DNA of 64,000 bases, taken from the NCBI GenBank assembly GCA_030762935.1, contig CM060897.1, positions 107,970,176 through 108,034,175 on the forward strand, given 5' to 3'. The position numbers and the translations under genes are program-made. The notes below the pieces were generated by a model that saw nothing but the letters and a program-made list of their open reading frames with translations, was not told the DNA's origin and did not search any database. Position 1 is the stretch's first letter; each line of letters opens with the position of its first letter. Source of the DNA: Hymenopus coronatus. Lineage: Eukaryota; Arthropoda; Insecta; Mantodea; Hymenopodidae. Of this stretch, positions 44,891 through 56,789 are shown one piece after another.

Positions 44891-45558
44891 TTTTGAAACT
44901 TTTAGAAATTCACTGCCTTAACCTTGGAGAATTTCGCTATAGGTTTATAGTGTTACACTTTGCGAGATGAATGTGTTCACATATGGTGAGAAAGTAGGCT
45001 ACTCGATGTTTGATGCAAATGTCCCTTTTTACTATACACCGTATGGAAACAGTCTGTCATCTTAAAGATGATTTATTCTTGGGGAGCGTTAGTCACACTA
45101 CGTACCTTGTAAAACAAGATGAATTGGGTTCAAGTGTTAAAAGGATTCTTTGCTGCTTGTTTAGGTGGGAGGAGATATCTACCGTCTGTACTGTATCCTT
45201 GTGTTGCTGGAAATGTGTGTTTTAACATATAATCCATATCATTGAATTACCCTTTCTGAAGTATACGATAACACTGGGATACTTTCTTTGTTGCTCGGTT
45301 TTTATATAATTACTGAAAAGAGTAGACGAGGCCAATAAGGTACGAACTCGTAAACGGGAGGTCTGCGATGCAAATCCGTAAGGGTTTTCCTGCCCTCATA
45401 GCTAACAAATGAATTGGGAAACCTAAAAATAGGCCTGGAACGGATCCTTTCCCCAATAATCACTTCATTTCATGCTTCCTGAACTTTTTTACTTCACAAA
45501 TATAGAATTCTCTGAAAATTGTTGATTTAAAAAATCATGACACACATCTTATTAAAGA
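44891..45558. other. Anonymous DNA
   Basis: No recognised gene. The 71-codon frame at 45010-45225 has no known domain. Confidence 0.3.
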
Positions 45559-45560
45559 TA

Positions 45561-46785
45561 CGAGGGGCACTATTTATATTTTGAGCCCAATAATAAAAAA
45601 AAACACAAATTTTGTCATTGAAAATTACTTTATTGTTTCTCGAAGTATTCTTCTTTATGATCAATACGCTTTTGCATGTACTAGAACCATTTGACATAAC
45701 ATTTTTTCCAGTCTGCTTGAGACACCTCCAAAACATGGTTTTTGAACGCATCAACGGCCTCTTCCAACCACAAAAATCGCTGTCCATGCGAAGTCAGGAC
45801 TGTACGGCGGATGAATCATCAATTCGATTTTCAAATAGTCGGTTGTTAGAGGAGATGTGTGAGCGCTCGCATTGTCTTGATGAACGATCCGACGGCACTT
45901 GTTTGTTTGCCTTATTTTTCCAACGGTTTCCGGCAAACAAATAGTTATGTATCAATCGGATTTGGCCGTTTTACGTTCCTCTAAAGCCACTGTTGCCACA
46001 TAACCAGTTTGTCTGTGAAAACAGGCGACCATTTGTTTCGAAGTGCTTCGAGTGCGAACATTTTTAGTTGGATTTGGTTCATCTTGAAACACCCATACAG
46101 TCGACTTTGTTTACGTACCGGCTCATACACATAGATCCATGATTCGTCGCCTGTTACAATCTTATATACGTATTTTGAAGCCCCATCATTATATTCCTTG
46201 AGCATTTGTGTTCACCATTCATCACGAGCATCCTTTTTAGATTGTGTCAAATTATGTGGGATCCAACGAGAACAAATCCTTTTCGCGGCTAAATGATCAT
46301 GTAATATTCTATATGTACTGGTGGAATTTATACCTATGGTGCCTCTGTCTCACAGTATGTGGCATGACGATATTGCACAATCAGTTTTTGCACAGCATCA
46401 ATGTTTTCTGGCACAACAACTGACTTTAGACTACCTTCACGAATTTCGTCAGTGAGCGAACGGCGGTCACGATTAACCTCGTTATTCCAGCGTTTCACAG
46501 AGGTAAAGAATGGAGCTTCATCGCCAAATGTGGTAGTAAGTTGATCAATGCCTCTTGTCTTGGTAATTACGCCAAAAATTATAATAAATCATCACACGAA
46601 AATTGTCACAAGTTAATTTCATTTCTTCGCTGAGATATAATTTTAAAGTCACTATAAACAACAAACATTTGACAAAATATCTGAAGCCAGGTTAAAATCA
46701 ACAATGTCAAACTTTCCAGTGGAAACACCAGGTGGCACCTAGTAATCAGTGTTGCCAAGGCTCAAAATATAAACAGTGGCCCTCG
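45561..46785 (-). mobile_element. Mariner element, family MarA, with both TIRs
   Basis: The left TIR CGAGGGGCACTATTTATATT... and right TIR (inverted CGAGGGCCACTGTTTATATT...) match over 27 bp with 2 differences. They are flanked by TA at 45559-45560 and 46786-46787. At 1225 bp it is the most complete MarA copy. Confidence 0.93.
45640..46622 (-). pseudogene. MarA mariner transposase, degraded
   Basis: The minus-strand pieces are: MKLTCDNFRV, then a stop; TTTFGDEAPF; EGSLKSVVVPENIDAV; MLKEYNDGASKYVYKIVTGD with ESWIYVYEPV (first catalytic Asp in TGDESW); MPETVGKIRQTNK; RRIVHQDNASAHTS (second Asp retained in HQDNASAH); and IHPPYSPDFAW. The third acidic position is lost in a frame change after PDFAW. 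The remaining HGQRFLWLEEAVDAFKNH-type tail is in another frame. It is inactive but informative for a consensus. Confidence 0.9.
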
Positions 46786-46787
46786 TA

Positions 46788-47204
46788 GGGAAATCAAACT
46801 AACCAGGTATGAAAGCTCTACTTTAATTTAGCTATTAGCAAAATATTGTTACTTTCTGGCCTTCATTTTGTTAGCTACTGCCCGATAAGCTTGAAAACGC
46901 AGGTATCGAACTTTACTGAAAAACAGGTTTTCTTTATAAATTTGGGTTCATAGAAATCTATAACGGCTCTAAAGATGAACTTATCTGACACATAAAAATA
47001 TTCCTTATATTATGATAATATTATGATAATTACCTATGATTAAGCTGAAAATCATAATAACAGGTTATTTACATCATGTTATTCGTAACTTTGTGACGCG
47101 TGAAAGTAAAAAAGGACGAAGTTAATGGCAGAATGAATGCGTTAGATAGAGACAGACATCCCATTTACTCCGTACTTAAAACACACCATAGTAAGAGATA
47201 TACA
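46788..47204. other. Anonymous DNA
   Basis: No recognised feature. An ATTATGATAATATTATGATA short repeat lies at about 47012. Confidence 0.3.
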
Positions 47205-48292
47205 AGTCTGATATGTTCCATTCATATGACTTTCTCTATTTTCTCAGCAAACAGACTATTTTAATTAAAGATTATTCTTTTATCTAAGTCGAACTAATCG
47301 AAGTTGTCTTATTATTTGCTTCCTTCTAAGCAGAAGGGAAATTATGGAATACACTGGGCAACAGCATTAGTCAAACCTTTTAAAAGCTGTCGTTATGGGA
47401 AACAATTGAAGTTCATTCACTTTATGTGGCTAGGAGTAAAACAAAAGATGTTTGATACAAAGAGGGCTTCCCGTTTTTTATATCTTGAAAATGATTAACT
47501 CTTAATATAATGATTAACTCTATAATATATTTTCGAGGTATTCCTTGTAATTTGTTTCAAGTTTAAACTACCTAAACTAAGAAGCTTTTCCCAGAAAATA
47601 GAGATATACTGGGCTAAAGCGAGAGTCAAATCTTTTAAAAGGCGATTGTAATCTGATTGAAATTCCCTATTTTACATAGCCAGGAGGTGACAAATTTCCG
47701 TATGAGAAAAGCTAAGCATTTTAAAACTGAAACCAATAACAAAGAATATCTCGGAATTGGTCAACTCCACGAAAAAATAATGTTTGACATAAACTTGTGT
47801 TTTAACGACATCTTAGATTTTTTGTTTAGTGTTTGTCTATTTCTTACTGTTTACCAGTTATGCAAAGTTATCCAGAATGTACAGGTCTTCGGAAGTTATT
47901 CTCAAAAAATTCAAGATATAAATCTTAATTGTCTTGTAAATATATTTAATATCAGTAATTCAATCAAAATCGTTAGAGCCATTTTTGAGATAATCAAAAT
48001 ATTCAAAGTTTTTCTTTGTAAAGCATAATTTGGGGTGAGGGGATTTTCATCAAAATTTTGCTGTCGCATCCTTGGACGATACTGAACTTAAATACCAAGT
48101 TTTGTAGGTACTTTACCTACTTTTCGTTTTTGAGTTATCGTGTTCACAGACACACAGCATACGGGTCTTTTTCTAAAAAAATAGATATAAGGGAACTCTA
48201 AAACGTGTATTTCCGGTGAAATCTCGGTATGTAAATTTTAGGTAGAATGAAATATCTTCTCTATGTACTAGTGTGCTAAGTAGAGAAAGTAA
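47205..48292 (-). repeat. R1 copy
   Basis: Reverse orientation, from TCTGATATGTTCCATTCATA to GCTAAGTAGAGAAAGTAATA, with an internal partial duplication around 47520-47650 (second TGGGCTAAAGCGAGAGTCAA). Confidence 0.85.
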
Positions 48293-48629
48293 TAAAAGAA
48301 CATTTCTTAACATTGGAGTGCAGCTTACTTTTTAAAATTACATTTGTAAATATTGCCCAGATTAGCCGTAACTTTCTTATATCACCATCATTATTTGCTT
48401 TCCTCTGCAATTTTAAACTGCATTACAACTCACGGAATTTTACATCAATAAAAGAATTGTAAATAGTAACACAGTTTTGTTGGATATTGATTTTGTATTA
48501 TTGAGATAATAGCTAGAAGACTGAATACCATAAAATGATAATAATTGGCAATGATAGAAAGCCATAATTATTTCAACGTTTTTTACGCCAAATGTAGATG
48601 TGTGAAAGTGCAAGGTGTAGCAATAAGAA
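48293..48629. other. Anonymous A/T-rich DNA
   Basis: No recognised feature. Confidence 0.3.
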
Positions 48630-49235
48630 AAATTTAATGTGGTACATTCACATGAATTTCCCTATCCATTCTTCAGCGCCTATTCTTTAAGAAAACTTCT
48701 TCTTCTATCTACTTAACGTTAATTGACATAAAAATCTCAATTATTACAGTTGGCTTAAGCAATACTCAAATATTTAAAGTGCTGGTATGATGGCTTTGAA
48801 ATTCCGTTTTCCTTGCTTGACCAGCAGAAAGAAAAACTAATATCGATTTCCCATTTGAGTAAAAATGTTGGAATATTAAAATAAAACACAAGAAATAGCT
48901 CAGAAACTCAAAAAATAAAGTATAATAAAATAAATAAAAACCTGTTTAACATACTCAGCCATTTTAAGAACATCATTTTCAACAACAACAAAAAATGTCC
49001 TATGTAAAAGATAGTTGGGGTGGAATATACTTTTGAAGATCGCCGTGTTGCATCCTTGAAAAATACAGAACTTAGATATTAAGTTTGCCATATAAATGTA
49101 ACCGACTTTTGTTTTTTGAGATATGCTGTTTACACACATACACGCACACATATGGGTTCTTATCTGAAAAGGTTTATAATTCACGGCACCTCAAAACAAC
49201 ATTTCTGCTGAAATTTCGACGTAAAATTTATCAAG
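48630..49235 (-). repeat. R1 copy, truncated and diverged
   Basis: TAATGTGGTACATTCACATG (terminus), AAAATGTCCTATGTAAAAGA, GTTGCATCCTTGAAAAATAC and GGCACCTCAAAACAACATTT. The central core is deleted. Confidence 0.75.
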
Positions 49236-49335
49236 GGACCTCAAAATAATGTTTCTGCGGTTTCTCTGTAGCCCGCATTCGAAAGTCGTGGGTTCGATCT
49301 CCGTCGATCTGATCTGGGATTTTTCGTGTTTTCCC
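49235..49335 (+). mobile_element. tRNA-like (SINE) segment, left of the TACA tract
   Basis: An R1-like GGGACCTCAAAATAATGTTT is followed by a tRNA-like half with GGGTTCGATCTCCGTCGATC (B box) and TGATCTGGGATTTTTCGTG. A near-copy occurs at 49775-49875. Confidence 0.5.
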
Positions 49336-49394
49336 TTGTTGCCAGACGAATCCTAGGATGGTTTGATAGTTGGGGAGTGGAGCATACTCTTGAG

Positions 49395-49690
49395 CATACA
49401 TACATACATACATACATACATACATACATACATACATACATACATACATACATACATACATACATACATACATACATACATACATACATACATACACACA
49501 TACACACATACACACATACACACAGACACACACATACATACATACATACATACATACACACATACATACATACATACATACATACATACATACATACATA
49601 CATACATACATACATACATACATACATACATACATACATACATACATACATACATACATACATACATACATACATACATACATACATACA

Positions 49691-49720
<30 letters not shown>
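49395..49720 (+). repeat. (TACA)n microsatellite, about 326 bp
   Basis: Tetranucleotide array with an internal CACACATA/CAGACACACA variant block at 49493-49560. Frames of 126-184 codons on both strands (repeating MYVC or IHTY) are by-products of the repeat, not genes. Confidence 0.97.
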
Positions 49721-49722
<2 letters not shown>

Positions 49723-49774
49723 ATTATATGCATACACACATGACTCATCTGAAAACGCTTGCTTATATATATTC

Positions 49775-49875
49775 GGGGACCTCAAAACAATATTTCTGAC
49801 GTTTCGTCAGCATGCCGCATTTGAAAGCCGCGGGTTCGGTCCCCGTCGATCTGATCTGGATTTTTTCGTGCTGGG
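49775..49875 (+). mobile_element. tRNA-like (SINE) segment, right of the TACA tract
   Basis: GGGGACCTCAAAACAATATT, then GCGGGTTCGGTCCCCGTCGA and TGATCTGGATTTTTTCGTG. It repeats the 49235 segment in direct orientation, so the microsatellite lies between two copies. Confidence 0.5.
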
Positions 49876-50661
49876 TTGGTTTACTAATCACGAATTTTTC
49901 CCGTCCTTCATTCCCTATCATTTCATTTCATATCATTTTGCGGTACAGGGCATGACTTGGTGGTGTGTGGTGCACGGTGGATATGTGCTCTGTAACTGTT
50001 TTCTCCTCCGGTACGCGGTCAGAGCAGTTTTTATTTTTTCGTCAGGAGGAGAGCAAGGGACGCTTTAAGGAGTATTTCTATCTGTGAGCTTTGGGCCCCG
50101 CCATATCTACTACTTGATCCCGGCAAATAACTTCGGAGCTTCCATTTCATCCCTTCCTCTCTGAGATTGCATACAGCACAACGAGTCTCTCGGCTGGAGT
50201 GCTTAAATGCTGTGCTCCTGCGAGAAAAAAAGAAACTGTTCCAATCATACGCCGCGTATTTGACCATAACGTTTTGCAATACCTGGGATATCGATCTTAC
50301 TATCAATCAATCGTTTTTGTGATGTGCTTACAAGGGTGCGATTTTATCGGATATTACGTCAACCCTAATAGTATCAGAATAATCAATTGCTATTCCAATA
50401 CTGCTACTTTCCAATTAAATCATGTTCTTGAAAACAAGGTGTCTTTAATATGATTTCAACTATTTGATATTAACTATTTTCTAATTTCAAATGTGGCTAT
50501 GTGTGTGCACGCGCGTGGCTGTCTATAGAATGCATAACCCAAATATGTAGTCAGATAAATAATAATTTATTTGCTATTTTAACTAGGGGTCTTCAAAGGG
50601 CTTCACTCAAATTTTCAAGAAATCCCTCTATCCCAAACTCCACTCTATAAGGATTACTTTT
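49876..50661. other. Anonymous, GC-richer DNA
   Basis: No recognised gene. The minus frame 50031-50306 (91 codons) has no known domain. It could be the body of the tRNA-headed element or an LTR-like piece. Confidence 0.3.
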
Positions 50662-51540
50662 CATTATTACTTTCTCTACACGCACTATGTGCATAGTATA
50701 TAGAGAAGGTATTGCACTCCACCCAAAAATTGGATACCGAGATTTCACCGGAAATATGTGTTTTAGGGTCCCTTATATAAAAAAAAAAATTTTCCCAAAA
50801 AGGTCCGTGTGTGTGTGTGTGTGTGCCCGTGTGACTGTGAACACGATAACTCAAAATCAAAAATCAGTAAAATACCAAACTTGGTATTTAAGTTTAGTAT
50901 CTTCCAGGGATGCGACACGAAGACTGAGAAAAATCCCCCCCACCCCAAACTACCCTTTACATGGAACTTTTTTCGAACATTTTGATTTTCGTAAAAATGG
51001 CTCTAACGATTTTGATTAAAATATCATATATTAAAGACATTTACCTGACAAACAAAATGTATATCTTGAATTTTCTGAGAATAGCCTCTGGAGACTACTT
51101 TATTCTGGACGAATTTTACGGAATTTTGCATAACTGCTAAACCGTAAGACTAAGATAAAAACTTACTACACAAAAAATGTCGAGCACGTTAAATCACACA
51201 ATTTATGTTACATACATTTGTTTCGTGGAGTTGATCATTTTTGAGATATTCATTGATTTTGGTTTCAGCTATGAAAAACTTACTTTTCTCATATAGGAAT
51301 TTGTCAACTCCTGTCCATATAAACAAAGGAACTTTAGTCACTTAGCAACCAGCGTTTTTGACTAGCACTTTAACCTATTGTACTCCCTTATTTCGCTTCT
51401 ACTTACAAGGAAACAAGTAATAAGACTATTTCTGCTAATTTGTTCTCAAGTAGCAGGAAGTAAATTGAGGCATAAGCTTTTTAACAATAATTCGTTGCAG
51501 AGATGTGGAGAAAGTCATGTGAATGGTACATCAGAATTTT
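50662..51540 (+). repeat. R1 copy, AACTGCTAAACCG subfamily
   Basis: Well-preserved, from TTACTTTCTCTACACGCACT to GTGGAGAAAGTCATGTGAAT. Palindrome ACTATGTGCATAG, GT run 50810-50825, GGAGTTGATC (51228) and GTCAACTCC (51303) are present. Confidence 0.9.
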
Positions 51541-51924
51541 TTTATTCTCCAAAAATTTCTCTAACACTTCGGTTTGAAATACAGTATTTTTAATATTTTA
51601 GTCGTGCGGAGATTTTAAAAATGCATACCAACAGGCGCATCATGTGACGTTGAGTATTTTTCGTCCATTAACCTTGAATGTGGAGCAAACCTGTACCTAC
51701 CAACTAATAAACTCAAGGGATGTTAACGTATTTTTTGAAATTTCTGGTAAAAGTAGGGCTTTTACCAGATGTCAGTAGTGTTAAAACTAGAAAAATCTGA
51801 AAATTAGGGTTATAAAATTATAACAATCCAATGTAGGCAACTATGGTTTCTTGCTGAATGTGACACAGCCTCATCAAGTAGGTCGTGAATCTCTTTTATA
51901 GAATGATATTATCGATCCATAAAA
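51541..51924. other. Anonymous A/T-rich DNA
   Basis: No recognised feature. Confidence 0.3.
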
Positions 51925-52135
51925 TAGTAGACGATATGAATGTTGTCAATATGGAATGTACAAAACCCGACGACATTTTGCAATCAGCGGACAAAAGAAA
52001 ATTACAATTGTCATGAAGAAAGTCAAGAAAGCAATACGACTTCGCATACGAAAGATTTCTACTCATTGTCAATACTGGTGTTAGCAACACAACAATTGAA
52101 CATCCAGCACGTTGAGCATTAAGTCCATGATATAG
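51925..52135 (+). pseudogene. Possible tyrosine-recombinase (Crypton-like) N-terminal fragment
   Basis: Frames read MNVVNMECTKPDDILQSADK and, after a stop, RKSRKQYDFAYERFLLIVNT. The segment L-PEKSR--Y---Y--F--W is a recognisable N-terminal SAM-like piece of Crypton/DUF3504-type recombinases, and KSRKQYDFAYERF fits it. The catalytic R-H-R-Y part is absent. This is a low-confidence family guess from one short motif. Confidence 0.3.
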
Positions 52136-52261
52136 GTAAAACAAACTATTTATAATCTAAAAAATATTCAAGACTTTCTAAAAATAATGTAGAAATGTCA
52201 CTCGTGTTCAAAGCAATTCTCGTTGTGATTGTTCCGTAAACACTCCTGCTCAAAAACAAAA

Positions 52262-52785
52262 TTCTCCTTTTTACTTCCTCTACTCGTTCTTTGTACTACA
52301 TAATGTATAGAGAAGGTATTGCATTCCACCCAAATATTCGACACCGAGATATTACCGGATTATACGTTCAAAAATGTTAGAAAAAGATCCGTGTGTGTGT
52401 CTGTGCATACGAAAACTCAAAAATCAAAAGTCGGTAATATACTAAATTTGGTATTTAAGTTTAGTATCTTAAGTTATAAGAATATGACATGAACTTTTGA
52501 GAAAAATCCCCCACCTCAAACTATCCTTTAGGTGGAAAAAATTTCGATTTTTTTTTCTCAAAAATGGCTCTAACGATTTTTATTAAAGTACTGTATAATC
52601 AAAAGATTTACATGACAAATAAAATGCGCATGTAGAATTTTGTGGGAATAACTTCTGAAGACCTCTTTATTCTGGATGAATTTTGCTAAAGTTTGCATAA
52701 TAGGTAAACCGTGAAACACTTACTACACAAAAATGTAGATCTCGTAAAATTTGTCATATACTCATACATTTATTTCGGGCGGCGC
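52262..52785 (+). repeat. R1 copy, truncated
   Basis: TTTTTACTTCCTCTACTCGT to the CATACATTTATTTCG position, where an S2 SINE begins. A different R1 subfamily member resumes after the SINE. Confidence 0.8.
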
Positions 52786-53070
52786 AGTGGTTGAGTGTTT
52801 AGACCGCTCGCCTCCCATCTAGATATCCTGGGTTCGATCACGAGCGCCCGCATGTGGGATTTGTGGTGAACAAAGCGGCGCCTGGGCGGGTTTTCTCTGG
52901 ATCCTCCGGTTTCCCCCGCCACTCACACCATCAATTGCTTCATCAATCACCTTTTCTATCATAATTTCGCCTACATTTCATATCATCCTGGCTAAGGACC
53001 GACCCCTCGTAACAGGTTCTCCATTCTGTGTTTTCGTGCCATAGGTTCCTCGACAGGCTTCTGACCCCTA
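52786..53070 (+). mobile_element. tRNA-derived SINE, family S2 (variant 3' body)
   Basis: Head GGCGCAGTGGTTGAGTGTTT with CTGGGTTCGATCACGAG, then GTGGTGAACAAAGCGGCGCC and CCGGTTTCCCCCGCC as in S2. The 3' part from ATCAATTGCTTCATCAATCA is unlike other copies. Confidence 0.75.
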
Positions 53071-53075
53071 GGTAT

Positions 53076-53508
53076 TGAATTTTACTAAATTTTGAATAAC
53101 TGCTAAACCGTAAGAGATGGACAAAAACTTACTACACAAAAAATGTAGAGCACTTTAAAACACACAATTTATGTTATATACATTTTTTTTGTAGAGTTCG
53201 TCGTTTTTGTGACATTCCTTATTTTTGGTTTCTGCTATGAAAAACGTATACTTTTTTCATACAGGAACTTGTCAACTCCTATCCATATAAACAAAGGAAC
53301 GTCATTGACATAGCAACCAGCTTTTGACTATCACTTTAACCTACGGGTGTCCCTTATTTCGCTTCTACTTACAAGGAAGCGAGTAATAAAACTATTTCTG
53401 CTAATTTTTTCCGATTAGCATAAAGTAAATAGAAGTATAAGCTTTTTAAGAATTATTTGTTGCAGGGATATGGAGAAAGTCATGTGAATGGTACACATCA
53501 GATTTTCC
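53076..53508 (+). repeat. R1 fragment (far half)
   Basis: From TTGAATTTTACTAAATTTTG to GTGAATGGTACACATCAGAT. Nearly the same sequence as 293-730, so this is a young subfamily. Confidence 0.9.
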
Positions 53509-53944
53509 CACTTGTATCACTACTCTTGGCTTTCATGAAGTGACATACAATCGAATGGGTGCATTATAACAAGCGATTCAGTTTATAACTTAATTCAATC
53601 TCAGTCAGGGTTCGCGCTGATGATAATGCCATTCTCTCAGCAAAAGCAGGTCTACAACGACAGGTAATTTATTGAAGTAACATTCAAAATGGATGTGACA
53701 ACATGCCATACTGGCTCACCACTATTATTGGAAAGTGAACTACCACATCAGGAGCCGGTTTGGTGGTATGTGTAGTGCACTGACAAACTCCTATTTGCTG
53801 ACGGTTACACGCTTCCATGATCACCACAACTCCACATTTGCCTGATTTATTCCTTTGCTAGCTGAAACACCCGGCCGGCCTTGCGCATGGTTTGACGGTT
53901 TATCCTTCTCACATTTAGCCTTAGGACGCTTGTCCAAAAGCCTG
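53509..53944. other. Anonymous DNA
   Basis: No recognised gene. 53945-53985 holds a small R1 hairpin piece (TTTTTACTTTCTCTACACGT). Confidence 0.35.
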
Positions 53945-54112
53945 CATTTTTACTTTCTCTACACGTACTATATACATAGTACAAGATTAATTTTGTTCAG
54001 AGGCCTCTCTATCAGGCTTCAGGTTCTTTTACGTGCCCTAAATCTAGGACTCGGGACCAACGGCTTTACTTCCCTTCCGAAGGAAGCAATGCTAAGGATT
54101 TTTACACCCTAG

Positions 54113-54746
54113 TAAATGAGAAAACTTTAAGTATTTTAAAACTGAAACCAATATCAAGGAATATCTCGAAAACGGCCAACTCCACGAAAAAAATGTATAT
54201 TACCTAAATTGTGTGTTTTATCGAGATCTACGTCTTCTGTGTGGTAAGTCTCTTACGATTTACCAGTTATGCAAAATTATGTAAAAACTCATCTAGAATA
54301 AAGATGTCTTCAGGGGCATTCCCAAAAATTCAAGATATACATTTTATTTGTTATGTAAATATTTTTAATATACGATATTTTAACCAAAATCGTTAGAGCC
54401 ATTTTTGAGAAAGTCAAAATTTTTGTAAATTTTTCCACGTAAAGCGTATTTGTGGGTGGGGGTGGGGAAATTTCCTTGAAAAACTGTGTGTCGTATCCTT
54501 GAAAGATACTGTTCTTATATACCAAGTTTGATATTTAACGGAATTTTCGTTTTTTAAGTTATGCTGTCCACAGACACACAGGTAGAGAGACAGACAGACA
54601 CACGGATATTTTTCTGAAAATACTTTTTTGGAATCAGGGAACCTGAAAACATATTTCTGGTGAACGCTCTGTATCGAATTTTTGTGTGGAATGCTATATG
54701 TCCTCTATACACTATACACAGTACGTGTAGAGGAAGTAAAAATCCG
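54113..54746 (-). repeat. R1 copy, terminus missing
   Basis: From GAAAACTTTAAGTATTTTAA to ATACACAGTACGTGTAGAGG. A single-copy ACAGACAGAC stretch replaces the CA run. Confidence 0.85.
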
Positions 54747-55362
54747 GTATGTACCTTATCAAAAACCAAATATGAAAATAATTTTTAGCACATTTATTTA
54801 GAAATATCAAGGGTTGTATGTTTGAGCTGATTTGTCTTGTAAATGTCTTTCAGAATAATTAACTCTGATCACAAGGAGAGGAAAATTACTCGCGTTCTTG
54901 CTCTGTAACAAACTGGGTGACCTTAAGGATGAAATGGCGAGCAAGACAATAATTCATACTACCCAACCTTTGCACAACATCCAGCAACGAGCACGGAAGC
55001 TGACAGAATTATCCAAAGAGGTACAACGCCTACTCTTTCAGAGGAAGAAAACATCTACCATCTGTTCCGAGCACGACATAAATTCACTTTTATTAATCTA
55101 ACTGGTGAATGTACTAAACATGAAAGACGTAACTGTAATAAGTTGAAGTGGTTGTAAGCATCTAATGATGCGGTTTAACGGCTTTGTAACACCTGTTGAT
55201 TTATACGAATCGTTTCAGAGAAATAATAAATAGGATGCTCATTTGTTTATTTGCTTCAGTCAGATGACCTTTATGTATGATTTAAACCCACGGATACTGC
55301 AGCCAGGAATTTCAAAACCTTTGTTTCCAACCTGTTTATGTTTAGCTGAAAAGGAAGATTTC
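54747..55362. other. Anonymous DNA with one 68-codon frame
   Basis: The + frame 54898-55101 gives a K/R/Q-rich peptide (LGDLKDEMASK...LTELSKEVQRLLFQ) that looks helical. No family is recognised and no flanking exon was found, so it is not called as a gene. Confidence 0.3.
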
Positions 55363-55775
55363 CGTTTTACTTTCTCTGCACGTACTATGTGCATAGTATA
55401 TTGAAAAGGTATTATATTGCACCCAAAAAATGTTTACCGAGATATTACCGAAAAAATATATGTTTTGGGAACTCTGCATCCAAAAAAGGATTTTTAGAAC
55501 AATTTCAATGTGTTTGTGAGTGTATGTGTGTGTGCGCGTGTGTGTGTCTGGACAGCATGGCGCAAAGTATTTTAAAACTGAAATCAATATCAAGGAATAT
55601 CTCGAAAACGGCCAACTCTACGAAAAAAATGTATATGACATAATTTATTTGTTTTATCAAGATCTACGTCTTTTGTGTGGTAAGTTTCTGTCTATCTCTT
55701 ACGGTTTTCCGGTTATGCAAAATTATGCAAAGCTCATCTAGAATAAAAATGTCTTCAGGAGCTATTCCCAAAAGT
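55363..55775. repeat. Two opposed R1 fragments
   Basis: 55363-55560 is a + hairpin end through GGACAGCATGGCGCAAA. At 55565 it switches to a minus R1 middle (GTATTTTAAAACTGAAATCA to CAGGAGCTATTCCCAAAA at 55770). This is an internally rearranged R1. Confidence 0.8.
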
Positions 55776-56690
55776 CTATTGATATTTAAGATCAGTGTCT
55801 TCCAAACATGCGACACGAATATTTTAAAGAAAATGCACCCACTCCCAACTACCCTTTACATGGAAAAAATTTCGAAAATTTTGGTTTTCTCAAAATGGCT
55901 CTAAGGATTTTGATTCAAATCTCTTATAGTTAAGATATTTATATGACAAAATGCATATCTTAAATTTTCGTGGAATAACCTCTGAAGACCTCTTTATTCC
56001 GGATGAAATGTTATAAATGTTCCATAACTGGTAAACCGAACTTTCTACACAAAAAATATAGAACTCCTTAAAACACATTATGTCATATACGGTTTTTCGT
56101 GCAGTTGACCGTTTCCGAGAAATTCCTTGTTATTAGTTTCAGTTTCAATACTCTTTCAACTTTCTCATATGGGAACTTCTCAACTCCTGGCCACGCAAAG
56201 AAACAGAAAGGCCGCGCCGTGGCCGAGTGGTTATACCACTCGCCTCTAACCTAGACGGCCCGGGTTTGATACCATGCGACCGCAGATGGGGTTAGTGGTG
56301 TACAAAGCGAAGCAGAGGAGGCTTTTCTCTGGTTTCCCCCACCATGAATTCCACCGGTGCTCATCATGTATCATCGGTGTCATCGCCTGCAATGCCATTT
56401 GTAGTAAAAGCGGGCGTCTATCTAAAAAAAAAAAAAAAAACACACACACAAAGAAAAAAACTAAATTCAATCCCATACCAACCATATTTTAAAACACTGA
56501 TGGCGGTTTAGCCTAGTGCACTCCCTTATTATCCTTCTACTTATAAGGAACTAAGTAATAAGAACTTTTCTGATAATGTTTATCTCGATTAATATGAAGT
56601 AGATAGAAGAACAAGATTAGGTATTTACAATAACTCTTTACAGATATGTAGAGAAAATCATGCGAATGAAATACATCAGATTTTTTATAT
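55776..56690 (+). repeat. R1 copy split by a SINE
   Basis: GATATTTAAGATCAGTGTCT to GTAGAGAAAATCATGCGAAT, interrupted at 56211-56450. Confidence 0.85.
56211..56450 (+). mobile_element. tRNA-derived SINE, family S2, full length
   Basis: Head GCCGTGGCCGAGTGGTTATA, B box CCCGGGTTTGATACC, body TACAAAGCGAAGCAGAGGAG and CACCGGTGCTC, end AAAGCGGGCGTCTATCT and a poly-A tail. AAAGAAACA-like sequence on both sides may be the target duplication. Confidence 0.85.
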
Positions 56691-56751
56691 AAGAAATAAA
56701 GAACATTTTTTTACCGATCCAATTAAATACTACAATTTTATTTTGGGCACA

Positions 56752-56757
56752 GGCTTT

Positions 56758-56789
<32 letters not shown>

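Noticed and set aside
45612..45944. 110-codon + strand frame
   Set aside because: It is the antisense of the MarA transposase relic.
49231..49799. Open frames of 126-184 codons on both strands
   Set aside because: All are generated by the TACA tetranucleotide array. Four of four overlapping frames give MYVC or IHTY repeats and none has a domain.
54898..55101. Real exon encoding a K/Q-rich helical peptide
   Set aside because: Short, no known family, no partner exon seen. Kept only as a note.
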